Source: Melampsora larici-populina 98AG31 | Taxonomy: Eukaryota; Basidiomycota; Pucciniomycetes; Pucciniales; Melampsoraceae | Reading direction: 5' to 3' | DNA: 64,000 nucleotides | Assembly (NCBI RefSeq): GCF_000204055.1 | Contig: NW_006768775.1 | Coordinates: 310,001 to 374,000 of the forward strand | The notes under the pieces: generated by a model | Database searches by the model: none | Seen by the model: only the letters and a program-made list of their open reading frames with translations | Told to the model about the DNA's origin: nothing | Shown here: one piece after another, positions 1 to 10,079 of the stretch | How the letters are laid out: every line of letters begins with the position of its first letter | Numbering within the stretch: position 1 is the first letter of the stretch | Translations under genes and position numbers: made by a program

Positions 1-2
1 AA

Positions 3-666
3 TGCGGCATTTTTGGTCACCGCGAATGGGAATGCGCGGAGAAGGGCCTTCCAAGAAGAGCCGAAGCGGTAGCAGACTGGCGCCGTACGACTAACGGCAA
101 GATATACAGTTTGAAGGCTTTACTCGGTATGCCTCCTTACCAAAAGTGGACTCTGGCATCTTTGTCCGAAACTTTGTCAAAGTAGGTGTCTTAGTTTTTA
201 AGTCTGTTCATCGTTTCTTTTTCTCGGTGCTGTTCTAAAGATATGCCACTGTAGGCATCATATGTACGATAGTCCTTCGGCCACACCCACTCCCGCCATC
301 TCTGGCCGGATGAAGAAAATGGAGGTCGAAACGATTGTGATTGACACCCCATCGCCAACCCCGGCTCCAGCACCCGTCGCGTCAACTTCATCATTAACAA
401 TGGAGACTATGGGAGGTACATCAGGTCGATCAAAGGCCACTACATCATCCAACAAAGGTAACAATTCGAAGGTGACGCCCTGGGGCGAATGGTCCAAGGA
501 TTGGAGTTGGAGACCGTAAGTACAGTCACGTATCTGTTAAAGAGCTCACAAGCTAAGAAGACGCTCTTTGTGTAGCAAACGCGAACACGAATGTGGGTGC
601 TGCTGCTGCTATAAGCGAGTATGTCGACACAATCGAGCAGGGTCCTGTCCCATGAATGACTACTAA
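3..666 (+). CDS. 3' end of a zinc-knuckle protein (partial at left edge)
   Basis: The 5' part lies outside the window. Three exons are visible: 3-181, 255-515 and 576-666, joined across introns 182-254 (GTAGGT...TAG) and 516-575 (GTAAGT...TAG); both junctions keep the frame, and the stop is TAA at 664-666. The first visible residues, CGIFGHREWEC, fit the last three ligands of a CCHC zinc knuckle (C-x2-C-x4-H-x4-C), whose first Cys would be just upstream. A Ser/Thr/Pro/Ala-rich linker follows, then a short tail with four adjacent cysteines and two more (CGCCCC..., ...VC, ...SC) that could bind a second metal. Such knuckles occur in retroelement Gag proteins and in cellular RNA-binding proteins; the introns argue mildly for a cellular or DNA-transposon gene. 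The exon structure is well supported; the function is not known. Confidence 0.6.
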
Positions 667-836
667 TGTAGTTATAGTTATTGGATTGATTGGCGATATT
701 TCAATTGTATTTTATGTTACACTAGGCTTTCACTAGGTTATTGAGAAGATAAACTATCATATGTTACACCGCCATAGATTCGATTCTTATAGTCAATACA
801 TACAATAAGACAAAACAAATCGAAGCGTTATTTTCT
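667..836. other. AT-rich intergenic spacer
   Basis: AT-rich sequence downstream of the zinc-knuckle gene. I see no open coding frame and no repeat in it. Confidence 0.4.
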
Positions 837-1085
837 TTTACTTTCCCTCCATACGCGATGAGGGAGGTTTGCTGTACTTCGAATCGTTATTTTATTTTTC
901 AGTTACCTTACCTCCATACACATGACGGTGGTTTCCTGTACTTCATATGTTATAAGTTGTATGCGTCTTGCGTTTTGATCACGGATTTATCTTGAACGCA
1001 CACTCTTCCAAATATACACTCAATTTGTTTCTGCTTCTCTTTTACTTTACCTCTATGCACGATGAGGTTTTTTTTTGTCTGTTTC
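837..1085. repeat. Three diverged tandem units (TTTACTTTACCTCCATAC type)
   Basis: The motif TTTACTTTCCCTCCATACGCGATGAGG recurs with changes near 838, 904 and 1043. Two of the units continue into GTACTTC. The units are about 65-140 bp apart, and the block lies between the zinc-knuckle gene and the first foldback cluster. Confidence 0.5.
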
Positions 1086-1129
1086 TTCTTATGCAGGTTA
1101 TTTGATGAGATTCCTTCAGCAGTTCCGTG

Positions 1130-2790
1130 ATGACTTAAGGATATAGCTATACTCGAAAGCTATATCCTTAGATGATAAAGGTGTTTGAGTTTGATGGTGA
1201 AAGAGTGACCAAAATAGGAGAAAGAGTCGTGATAACATTTCAACCACTTCGTGTGAGTTCTGTCTCTGAGCGGTATGAAAAAACTCTTTTTCGAAGATGA
1301 AGATGAGGAGATGCGAGAAAACTTCATTAATGAAAAATGACCGCCGTGCAGAGAAGCACATAAGTCAACGTGCAATTATCAAATATGCGCCATCTTCAAT
1401 GGCATTATGTGACTTAACTCCCTGCGCGGGATGAAAAAGCTCATTTTTCAGAATTGAAACTAGTTTTCGAAAGCGAAGATGACGAGATAGAGTAAATGTT
1501 CATTAATGAATAATGACCGCCGAGCAAAATAGCACTTGATACAACTTGCACTTATTGAATTTGCGTGTGCTTCAGAGTCTTTGTGTGAGTTTTATGTCTG
1601 AGCGGGATGAAAAAAGCGCGTTTTTATGATTGAAACGCAAAAACGAAGGTGAAGATGAGGAGATGTAAGGAAAGTTCATTAATAAAAAATGACCGCCGTG
1701 CAAAGATGCACATAAACCACCGTGAAATTATCGAAATTGCGCCATCTTCAATGGCGCAATGTCACTTGACTGCCTGAGTCCATTGAAGATACCTTCATTT
1801 TGAGTATTGGAAACCACTTTCGGATGTGAAGATGAAGAGTTAATGAAAAAAGTCATTAATGAAAACTGTCAGAAATCCAAGGAAGTATATAACTCAACGT
1901 GCAAACGTTGAATTTCCGCTTTCTTCTTGAGGTTGAAGGCGATTTTGTGCGGAAATTTTTTTCCTGAATGTTGCACAAGTCATCATCTTGATATCATATA
2001 CAAATATAAGGACAAACTTCACCCAATTATGTCGAAGACAACGCAAATCGGCAGAATGTGCGTGAGTTCTAGCACTTCTCTACATTTCAGAAAACTTTTG
2101 TTAATAACTTTTTTTGACCACTCCTCATCTTTGTCCTTGAAAGAGGACATCATCCCTAGAAATTACATTTTGGGCAGCTGGACATGCATGAAACTCACAC
2201 AAAGTCTATGAAGATCGCGCAAATTCGTTGTTTGCACGTTGACTTAAGTGCTAATTCTCACGGCGGTCATTTTTCGTTAATGAACTTTTCCTACATCTCG
2301 CCATCTTCACCTTCGAATTCCCGTGTCAATCTTAAGAAAAGAGATTTTTCATCCCGCTCAGACTTTAAACTCACGTCAAGACATTGAAGATGGAGCAAAT
2401 TCAGTGTGTGCACGTTGACTTAAGTACGTCTTTGCACGGCGGATCTTTTTCATCAATGAACTTTACCTCTATGTCGCCATCTTCACCTTCGAAAAACAGT
2501 TTCAATCCTAAAAAATAGGTGTTTTCCTCCTGCTCAGACATAAAAGTCACACGAAGTCTTTGAAGATCGCGCAAAATCAGTAATTGCGCGTTGACCTAAG
2601 TGCTACTTTGCACGGCGGTCATTTTTTATTAATGAACTTTTACTCTAACTCGTCATCTTCGCCGTCGAAAACCAGTTTCAAGCCGGGAAATCGTGTTTCG
2701 GACCGCTATTTCGACTCACTCAAAAGTCTTTCAAAGCTGTCGAGTATGGAGCACTAAGTGCTTCACCTATATGTACAGATGAGTACATAT
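1130..2790. repeat. Foldback cluster 1: about 180-bp units in two opposed arms
   Basis: Left-arm units start near 1180, 1400, 1570 and 1740 and contain CTGAGCGG, a GAAGATGAGGAGATG-like stretch, a CATTAATGAAAAATGACCGC-like box and TTGCGCCATCTTCAATGGC. The right arm (about 2110-2760) carries the reverse complement of the same order: GAAGATCGCGCAAAT, CACGTTGACTTAAG, CACGGCGGTCATTTTT, TTAATGAACTTTT, CGCCATCTTCACC, CCGCTCAGAC. The centre lies near 1990. A 13-bp perfect hairpin (TAAGGATATAGCT / AGCTATATCCTTA) sits at the left edge, 1137-1172. No convincing coding frame exists inside. It is most likely a foldback-type element or the repeat-rich end of a DNA transposon; the outer edges are not defined. 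Confidence 0.65.
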
Positions 2791-3062
2791 AGCACGCACA
2801 TTGTTCATTAATGACATCCTGACCAAACACCTCATCCTGATCCTCAATCGCCAATTGAAAATCCGATGTTTGTGTTTTCGACACCTCCGGGAACCCACAA
2901 TATAAGGTGAATTTGCTCTCCTCTCAAATGCTTTTGTGGAATTGCTTTGGTCATACATACGTTACATTGCAATCAAAATAAGATCGACAAATTTTGAAAA
3001 AGAGAAGACTCAAAATTGTCAAGGGAAAGGATACAAAACATATATAAAACTACTACAAGGTA
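2791..3062. other. Spacer between foldback cluster 1 and KDZ copy 1
   Basis: AT-rich sequence with no gene. It begins with one more CATTAATGA box (2810), suggesting a decayed repeat unit, and ends just after the stop codon of the minus-strand KDZ gene. Confidence 0.3.
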
Positions 3063-6000
3063 TCAATTAGGCTCCTCCAATTCATTTCCTACAACGTCAA
3101 ACACGTTTTGCAACATGCCTTGATCGATTCTCAACTCCCAATCCTCCTCACCGGGCGCACTTGCATCATCTTCTTCTTCAGGGTGTTCGGGTTCTTCAGG
3201 TCCACCAAAGAGATAACCTTGGGGTATGATATCGCGTCTAACTTGATCTACAGGCATAAGACGATCAAAGTCACCCGCTTTGGTTGACCCAAAGTCGATC
3301 CACTCGAGTTCTTTCATCTTCTGAATCTGCCACTTCCAACGATTCATCAAATCGATGTCGCCGGCCTGAGCTTCACTCCTCATCAGCACTTGCATGATTT
3401 TGAAATCCCACCTGCAAGATATCCCTGAGATCCTCATCACTTCATTGTGAACCGCACCTTTCACGATGGACACCTTTGCGCGTAATGAAGCGGAACTGAT
3501 TACATCATGCTGGATGAACGGTTGAATTGAATTTGGGAGGTTGGCCGGAGTGCTGTTCATGAGTTGTTCCGCAATGGTCCACACACGATCAAACGCACTT
3601 GTAGCCCAACGCATGGCTCTTCGTACCTCCCAGCCCACCCTGCGAAACTCCTCCTGGCCTCTTCGCAGGCGAGCAAGAGATCTCATACCCATCTGAGTTG
3701 CATGATCCAACGCCCATGGTTCGTTTGAATGTGTGAAAATTCCGTTGTTCCAGAAAGGGTCATTGGGTTCAAGTTGAATAAGATCGAGGTACTCAATAAC
3801 TGGCGAAGTTGGATGTCCAGGGTATTTTTCGGCAAAGCTTTGCGCCAGTTTGTTGTAACTTGTTAGTGTTCTCTTCATAGTCCGAGTCCTTCTTTGAATG
3901 GTCTCCATGACAGGTTCCTTTTCGTGTTGACCTTTTGCGAAGTAATTTGAGATCAGTTCAGGCGTATCTATCATCTATATGTAAAGGTGCTTACCAAGTG
4001 TTGAGCTACCACCCACTCTGTTTGCTGGGTCCATTGGCCGTTGTTCGGCCCTGAGATGCAGATACTTCGTACGTACCTCCGTTTTGGCCCACCAAACTTG
4101 TAACAATAAATCGATTGATTCCTCTAGAGATTGATATTAGGGATGATTCGGAGACAGGCGATGCTTTGAGGCCTAATCTATCACTTACTAGGTAGATGAG
4201 TAAAACACTCGGGTAAGCCAACCTTCTTGCGTTGGTCAGCGATTTTGTTGGCAATCAGGGTATACCGAAGGAGTCTGTCTGCGGCTCAATCTGCGTGTGT
4301 GGTATCCTGAGCCCTGTGATCAAAGCACGGATCAGTGAAAGCTTTATCTTGACGAACCTTGTGGTTCGAGTGCTTACCAAGTTTCATATTGTAATTGCTC
4401 AAGACAAAGCAGTCTACCTAATTCAATTTGGTGTCGAATCTTGACGTCTTTTGAATTCTCGATGTTGGCTTTCCTTTCAGAATCCCATTGCTTTTGAAAA
4501 AAAGCTGTCGTGTATTTGGCACCGTTTTTGTACGGATTAGGTTGTTGAGTCCAATGGCTGAGTGACGCTTGAGCTTATTTGATGGTGGTGGAGGTTTTTT
4601 CGAGCCGTCTCAAGAGCCAATCAGATGTGCTTAGTTGTAGACAGCGGGCTAGGTGTTTGGCCAATATGTCTATTGCCTGAAGTCGGTGTATTCGGGTTGA
4701 GGTGCGTAATCCTGCAATTAGGCGTGACAAGAACGACCAGTTCCTTTCAAGGCCTTCGCCATCGGATAAACCCCAATGATCAAGATACCTGGGGTTGTAC
4801 AGTAGTTGACATGCCCATGTATGGACATAAGCGTGAAACACAGATGTGCCCAACATGATTCTTTCTCGATGCTCAGGTAATAGATTTTGCTGTAATATAA
4901 AAGCAGTTAGCAACGCGAAAATTTATAATACTATGTAGGATCAACATACCCGGTTTATGTGCTTGTCAAGATGACAGCCTATGTCATACAATACACCAAA
5001 TCGTTCGTCAGGAAAGTCGTCCATGATATGCTTCATCAAGCTTAACGGGTAAAACATTCTGAATGATTGTTCGATGAGGTTAAATCAGTTGATGTAGACG
5101 ATGTTTATAATGAAATGAATACATACTTTTCGCCACTTTGATAGATATTGGCCATTGCTAAAGGTACGTCATGACGACAGGCCGCTGCAAACAAACCTGT
5201 ATCGTCGCATTTGTCCCACGTGGAAGAGCCTCGGGTGTCGTTAGCAGTTTTGTGCGCTTCGGCACAAGGGTCCTGCGATTCATCGTTCGAAATGATTAAG
5301 TCAATTTATTATGAGTCGTGATAAAAAGAGTAATAATGACTTACTTCGGGTGTTTCAGGTGGTCCAGCGGCACAGGCGGCAGCTAGTTGGGCATCTTGTT
5401 GAGTTATTTTGCTTGGCTTGACAAACAACGACGGGTATTGACTCTTGTGGGGCTGGTCTTTACTGGCAAGTACATTATGTCGATGTTGAAAATTTCCGTC
5501 CATACATATAATGAAATCTGGCTCTTTCTCTGATGCCTTCTTTTCTTCAAGGGCCGGTCCGAAACACCGAGGGCATGTGTCTGCCCAAACGTCCAAACGC
5601 GTCAGTTCTAGCCCTTCTTCAAGTAGTTTCCTTGCGAGAACAGTAATACGGGTGTAAATATGGGTAGCGTTGGAAAATGGGTATGAAAGGTTGCATCGAG
5701 TGCCGTGTCCTCCTCTTGCCCAAAGAGGTTTGCCTGACCGTCTGTCGAGGAAGTTGAGGTGCCCCTCGATATAGCTTGACGTCGCCGAAACCGTCGTGAG
5801 CCACAAGTTATGATGATGTTGTAATAGTGGAATCGAAAAAGCTGTCCCAGGTCGTGTGGGTGAAGCGGCTATATAACCTTGATGTAAAAGCTGGACAGGT
5901 TCAGGTAAGCAGCGGCAGAATCTGAGTTCTTGGGAGATTGAGCGTCCTGAGATAAAGGTGGCGGTTCGGTTTCAATGATTAGAATACAATACAATAGAAT

Positions 6001-6638
6001 CTTACTCAGAAAGACTTACCAAGTACACCAATTAGATCTACTTTGCGTGTATAAAACACACCTTCGTGACACTGGCAGTCTGGGCTTGCATCACCAACGT
6101 ATGAAGTTTTCGTGGTCCAATTCTCTGTAAGAGCTTCGTTCTCGAGGTATACACTGGTGATTTGGTTTTCGAGGGCTGCCCACTGCTGTCGAAGGCGTTC
6201 ACGCCTTTGTGCATAACGGTATCCTCGATGTTTTTGAACATAGCGTCGAATTGCTCCATCCCTATCGAAATCATCCACATCAACCCAATTGTCGCCATCG
6301 TCATAAGGTGGATCAGGATCGCCTTCATTCATATGCATGATTTGATCAATATCAGGTTGTTCTTGATCGCTAGCGCCGTCATGGGGGCATCCGCTCGTTT
6401 CACCTGCTAGCTCGTGAGGATAATGTGGCCGGCCGCGGAGGAATTGTTTCGTTAGTTGAACCTTCTTCATAAATGTTGCTTCAGCAATTGCTTCAACTTC
6501 ACGATCAGCCTTCTTTTCACGTTTCTTCTTTTTTTTCGGGTCATTTGTGATGGTTCCTCCCAGTTTTCGCCGGTTGCGTCCCATATTGAGCACTGCCGAT
6601 TTATTTAGTGACGATTGATTGAGCTGATGAGACTCCAA
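3063..6638 (-). pseudogene. KDZ transposase copy 1 (CxC1-type), nonsense-interrupted
   Basis: This is a DNA-transposon integrase of the Kyakuja-Dileera-Zisupton group, read on the minus strand in several exons: 6638-6020, 5946-5345, 5272 onward, about 4913-4373, then C-terminal exons ending at 3063. Evidence, in order: a Lys/Arg-rich N-terminus, the CxC1 cysteine cluster (CQCHEG ... FCRCLPEP), CPRCFG followed by ICMDGNFQHRH, DPCAEAHKTANDTRG ... CRHD ... NIYQSGEK, the block HAYVHTWACQLLYNPR...GLSDGEGLERNWS, and a C-terminal block ending VWWAKTEVRTKYL. Splice sites are mostly GTAAGT/CAG. An in-frame TAA at 4575-4577 interrupts the last of the conserved core, after which the same frame stays open to about 4375 with recognisable KDZ sequence. 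This copy is therefore probably inactive, unless the stop is a sequencing error. The last exon (3063-3974) has an acidic tail. Confidence 0.8.
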
Positions 6639-8100
6639 GGTGTAGTTCGTGAACTTGGTGAATTCGAGATTTGGTTTGTGGTATGGTGCTCCTGATGCGG
6701 CGTAGGTCTTGGTGGGTGGTGGTGATGTGTGCCCAATGTTAACACGTATTGACTGGGACTTCTCAAATTTGGGTAGACATGGGTATGTAGCATGGGTGAT
6801 GTGTAACTGGACGCGAGTGGATATGAAATGTTGGGAAAAAGGATCTAAGAACAGTCAAGGAATGCAGTTTTACTGCTGTCTATATAGGTGAAATACAGTC
6901 GACAGTGGTGCAAGCTGAGATGTGGTGACGGGGGCGGGCGTAACTTTGGGAGAGCAAACTCGGTGAAACGTGTTAGGCAATTGTGCTGGGGTGGGTTCAA
7001 CTTGTGGTACATGTTGCTGGAGTTGTTGTTGCAAAGCAGTGGCGCTCAACAAGAACTGGTACTGGCTCGGGGGTGGTGGAGGCGGCATGCGGTTGGCAAC
7101 GTCGGCAGGGGACAAATTGTAATACATTGATGGTTGTTGCCGATGCGAAGCAGGATAAGGAGACGGCCAATTAGTGTATCAAGGCAAGTTGCTTGCAGGA
7201 AGACGGGAGGGCCCGGCTATGGGCAAAGCAAATGCGGATGCTGGGTAGGGAGCCGGAGGCGTACAAAATCTAACGCAACGCCGGGTCAATGTGCAGGTGG
7301 TGTAGACTGTAGCATGTGCGGATTAGTAAAAAGCTGAGCCATGTAGGAATCACTTGTACAGTTGTTGTGGTTTGTTACAAGTCTGGTTGATTCAGGGAGC
7401 CATCCTGGTTGATTCAGGGAGCCATCATTCAGGAGAATTGTGAACAGCTAGTGGGCAAGGTTGCATTATGTGATTGGAGGGACCAACATTGTGGACGCCG
7501 ACGAGTTGTTGCGGCTCGCGAGGAACAGTCATTTGGCCACCTTAGCTAGTTGAACGGGGTTGGGAGAAGCTGTTGGCGACGGCAGTAGTACGAACAGCAA
7601 CGGGAGATGGCCTCCCAGGAGCCGCTGTACCTCTTCCAGCTGGACAAACTGACGCAAGGAAAACTCGTCAACTAGTAAAGGCAGGAGTGCGGGCTGCGAC
7701 CGGGGGTGGCGTTTCAGAGATAACAATGCTTTGGTCTACATCACTGGTCGATTGCGATGTGAATTCGTTGTGGGCTGGGTTATAGCTATGTGTGGCAGCT
7801 GCTGATGGTGTCCCTCGGGTGACTGAGCTTTGTTCAGCAGGGTGGGGTAATGGAGGTTCAGGCAAACAATAGGGCAAAAGAGCTGGTACCATAGGAGCAT
7901 AACGGTACACAGTGCCCGTTGAAGGTGTCCTCGACGTCGAGGTCACAGTGCTATCTGAAGTTTTGCTCACAATTGAACCGTTTTCGAACGATATCCATGT
8001 TCAGCGTCTACTGGGGACAAGGGCTCATACAGTCAAAACTTGGCCTTTGGCCTAAAATCAACAGCTATACTGAGTGTGACCAAGCGTTGATGCTGAGACT
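6639..8100 (-). pseudogene. Proline/glutamine-rich coding remnants, minus strand
   Basis: Two minus-strand stretches (6870-7127 and 7668-7970) are open and biased toward Pro, Gln, Ser and Thr, with PPPPPP, QQQLQQ and many TS/TP dipeptides. A third (6605-6793) is His/Pro-rich. No domain is recognisable. Their strand, spacing and composition suggest broken pieces of a low-complexity N-terminal region like the one that precedes the MULE transposase at 16588, but a link to the adjacent KDZ gene is equally possible. The peptide around STVTSTSRTPSTGTV (7900-7950) is found again in inverted position near 9340. I infer decayed coding sequence, not a functional gene. Confidence 0.35.
7383..7426. repeat. 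Two perfect 22-bp tandem copies
   Basis: The unit CTGGTTGATTCAGGGAGCCA plus TC occurs twice back to back, at 7383-7404 and 7405-7426. It lies between the two proline-rich remnants. Confidence 0.9.
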
Positions 8101-9364
8101 AAGATGAACGAGCTGCCAAAGCAGAACAACACGCAAAATCAGAGGAGATTGAAAGAGAAAGATAGGCACACCAACGTGAGATCAAAGAACATCAACATGA
8201 AATGCAAGACAGGCAACGCAAGATTGAAGAAAAAGAACAAGCTATGATGATTCAACTAGAAGAAGAAAAACAGCAATTAGCTGACGAGGCTAAAGCAGCA
8301 CTCGAAGAAAATATACGAGAACAGAGGCGACTCGGAGTCGAAGAAAAAGCTTGTTTAGAGGAAGAATTGGCGAGAATCCCAGCTGAAGAGCAAGCTCGAG
8401 CTGAGCTAGCCGAGAAGATCACAGCTGAAGAGGTACATTTTTTTGTCTTATTCTCTTGACTAAAACTTTCATTGGCATCTGACATGGACTCCTTTTTCTT
8501 CAGGAAGCAAAAGTTATGGCCAAGCGTGCAGCACGAGCACGACTTGAAGAATGATCAGTCAGATTTTACTCAAGATTCTCGCATCTCAGCTACATATGCT
8601 CAACTGGAGGCGACTAACATCCAGCTTCCAGCTGAGCAAGAACAAGCCCATTGAGCTCAACTTGAACATAAGACAAAGATTGAAGAACTCGAACGAAGGA
8701 CTTGTACAGTTGAGGCTAGACGTTTCAAGGCGCTCCAAGGAGCCAACTTTGAAACAGAGCGAGAACGACTGGCTTAGGAGAACGCTTTAACGATTCGGAA
8801 AGAATGGTAGGCTAAGCGTCGAGAAGCTGAAGAGGAGATGATTAGGAAGGAACACACAGAAGTGGCCAGATTACAGGCCCAACAAGCTGCTACCAAGCAA
8901 CATCCATCAAGTCCATCTTCGACTGTTGGATCAAGTAGTGATGACGGAATGACAGACGCGAAGAAGAGGGGTGCACAAGCAGTGTCATACTTCATGGCCA
9001 AGCAAGCTCTTTCCAAGCCTTTGCACTCACGTAAAGTCTTACCTCTCATCACACCGTAGGTCGTCAAAGACGCGCAAGCTATACCAAATCACCAATCCTC
9101 CCATCATCATCACCCCGGTCTGGATTCATGGCTTTCTCTTGCGACAAGATTCCTGGCTACTCACATGACGAGATGGAGCTGATGGACTTTGAGTAAGGGG
9201 ACAGCTACTGTTGTTCAGCTCTGAGCAAAAGTTGGCCTTTGTTTGTGTTTTTCAAAGGGATGCCGCGATGTGTTACAAACAACTCCCTCATGTGAACAAA
9301 ATGTGAACAGAAGTACACACTAGCTGTGACCTCGACGTCGAGGACGCATTCAACGGGCACTGTG
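7908..9364. repeat. 41-bp inverted repeat flanking the coiled-coil remnant
   Basis: Arm 7908-7948 (CACAGTGCCCGTTGAAGGTG... to CGTCGAGGTCACAG) recurs as its reverse complement at 9324-9364 with few changes. Both arms encode the same short peptide with TSTSRTxSTGTV, the 7.9-kb arm on minus and the 9.3-kb arm on plus. The repeat is therefore an inverted duplication of coding sequence and not an ordinary TIR; the two copies enclose 1.4 kb. Confidence 0.75.
8112..9058 (+). pseudogene. Coiled-coil protein remnant with in-frame stops
   Basis: Plus-strand sequence encodes a Glu/Lys/Gln/Arg/Ala-rich heptad-like coiled coil (about 8166-8430: RQRKIEEKEQAMM, EEEKQQLADEAKAALEE and so on). It can be followed through a GTACAT...CAG intron (8433-8503) into EAKVMAKRAARARLEE, and later as LEATNIQLPAEQEQAH and EEEMIRKEHTEVARLQAQQ. 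The reading is interrupted by TAG at 8163-8165, a stop after ARLEE, another after EQEQAH, and more around 8770-8810. There is no catalytic domain. It is probably the coiled-coil part of a degraded transposon or host protein; which one cannot be told here. Confidence 0.5.
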
Positions 9365-9584
9365 GTAGGTGCCGCTTGGAAGGCCGGAGGTTGATGGGCT
9401 TCGTGCCAATCCTGAGGAGGAACGGTCGGTGTGCAAGATGGGCGGAGATGGGATGGAATCTGGATGGACGGATGTAACGGCGTGGACCTGTATGTCTACA
9501 GGGTGAACAATCTCTCAAAATTGAAACGGAGAGACCCCGTTGTCAATTTTGGTGAGTGTGGTTTTGGGGATGTTGAATATATTA

Positions 9585-10079
9585 GGGCGGTTCAAGTCAA
9601 TAGTTGTGATCCACCTGTTTGCAGAGTCGCGATCAGTCTTTTTAGGGTTGTCCGATCCTTAAAATTCCTGATCGCGACTCTGCGAACGCACTTATAATTA
9701 GGTTTTATGGCTTTACGTTTTCAGGTACACCGTCTGCGAATGCGCCTTTTTTTCCTTGCTTTTTTAATTGTCTCTTGTTTTTGTCAGGATTTTTTTTTTT
9801 CATCAATTTGTTTTAATGAAAATACGCGTTTGACGCACCACGAGTGGAACACTGAAAAAAAAACCAAAGAAAGAAAAGGTTTTTTTTGGTCCTTCGCACC
9901 GGATTTTTTTACGATGCCACGGCAGAGAATTATAAATTTTAAGACAACTAAGCAGATCGCAAAATGGTGAACCACCTCTAAAGGTGGTTCACCAACTTTA
10001 AATTTTACTTAAAATTTAAAGCCCCCGAACTAAATGTAAAACTTAAAAAAGGGCTGTAAAAGGGCTACTTGAACCGCCC
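9585..10079. mobile_element. 495-bp MITE, TA-flanked, GGGCGGTTCAAGT termini
   Basis: The termini GGGCGGTTCAAGT (9585) and ACTTGAACCGCCC (ending 10079) are perfect inverted repeats, each flanked by TA (9583-9584 and 10080-10081). This is the hallmark of a Tc1/mariner/pogo-like target duplication. Inside are nested palindromes: GCAGAGTCGCGATCAG with its complement about 50 bp later, and GGTGAACCACCTCTAAAGGTGGTTCACC-type sequence near 9967. There is no transposase gene. The element has inserted into the SWIM-finger exon of the decayed MULE that lies to its right. Confidence 0.8.

Noticed and set aside
1130..2790. CRISPR-like spacing of similar units
   Set aside because: Units are about 180 bp, diverged and arranged in opposed arms; there are no short identical repeats with unique spacers, and the DNA is eukaryotic.
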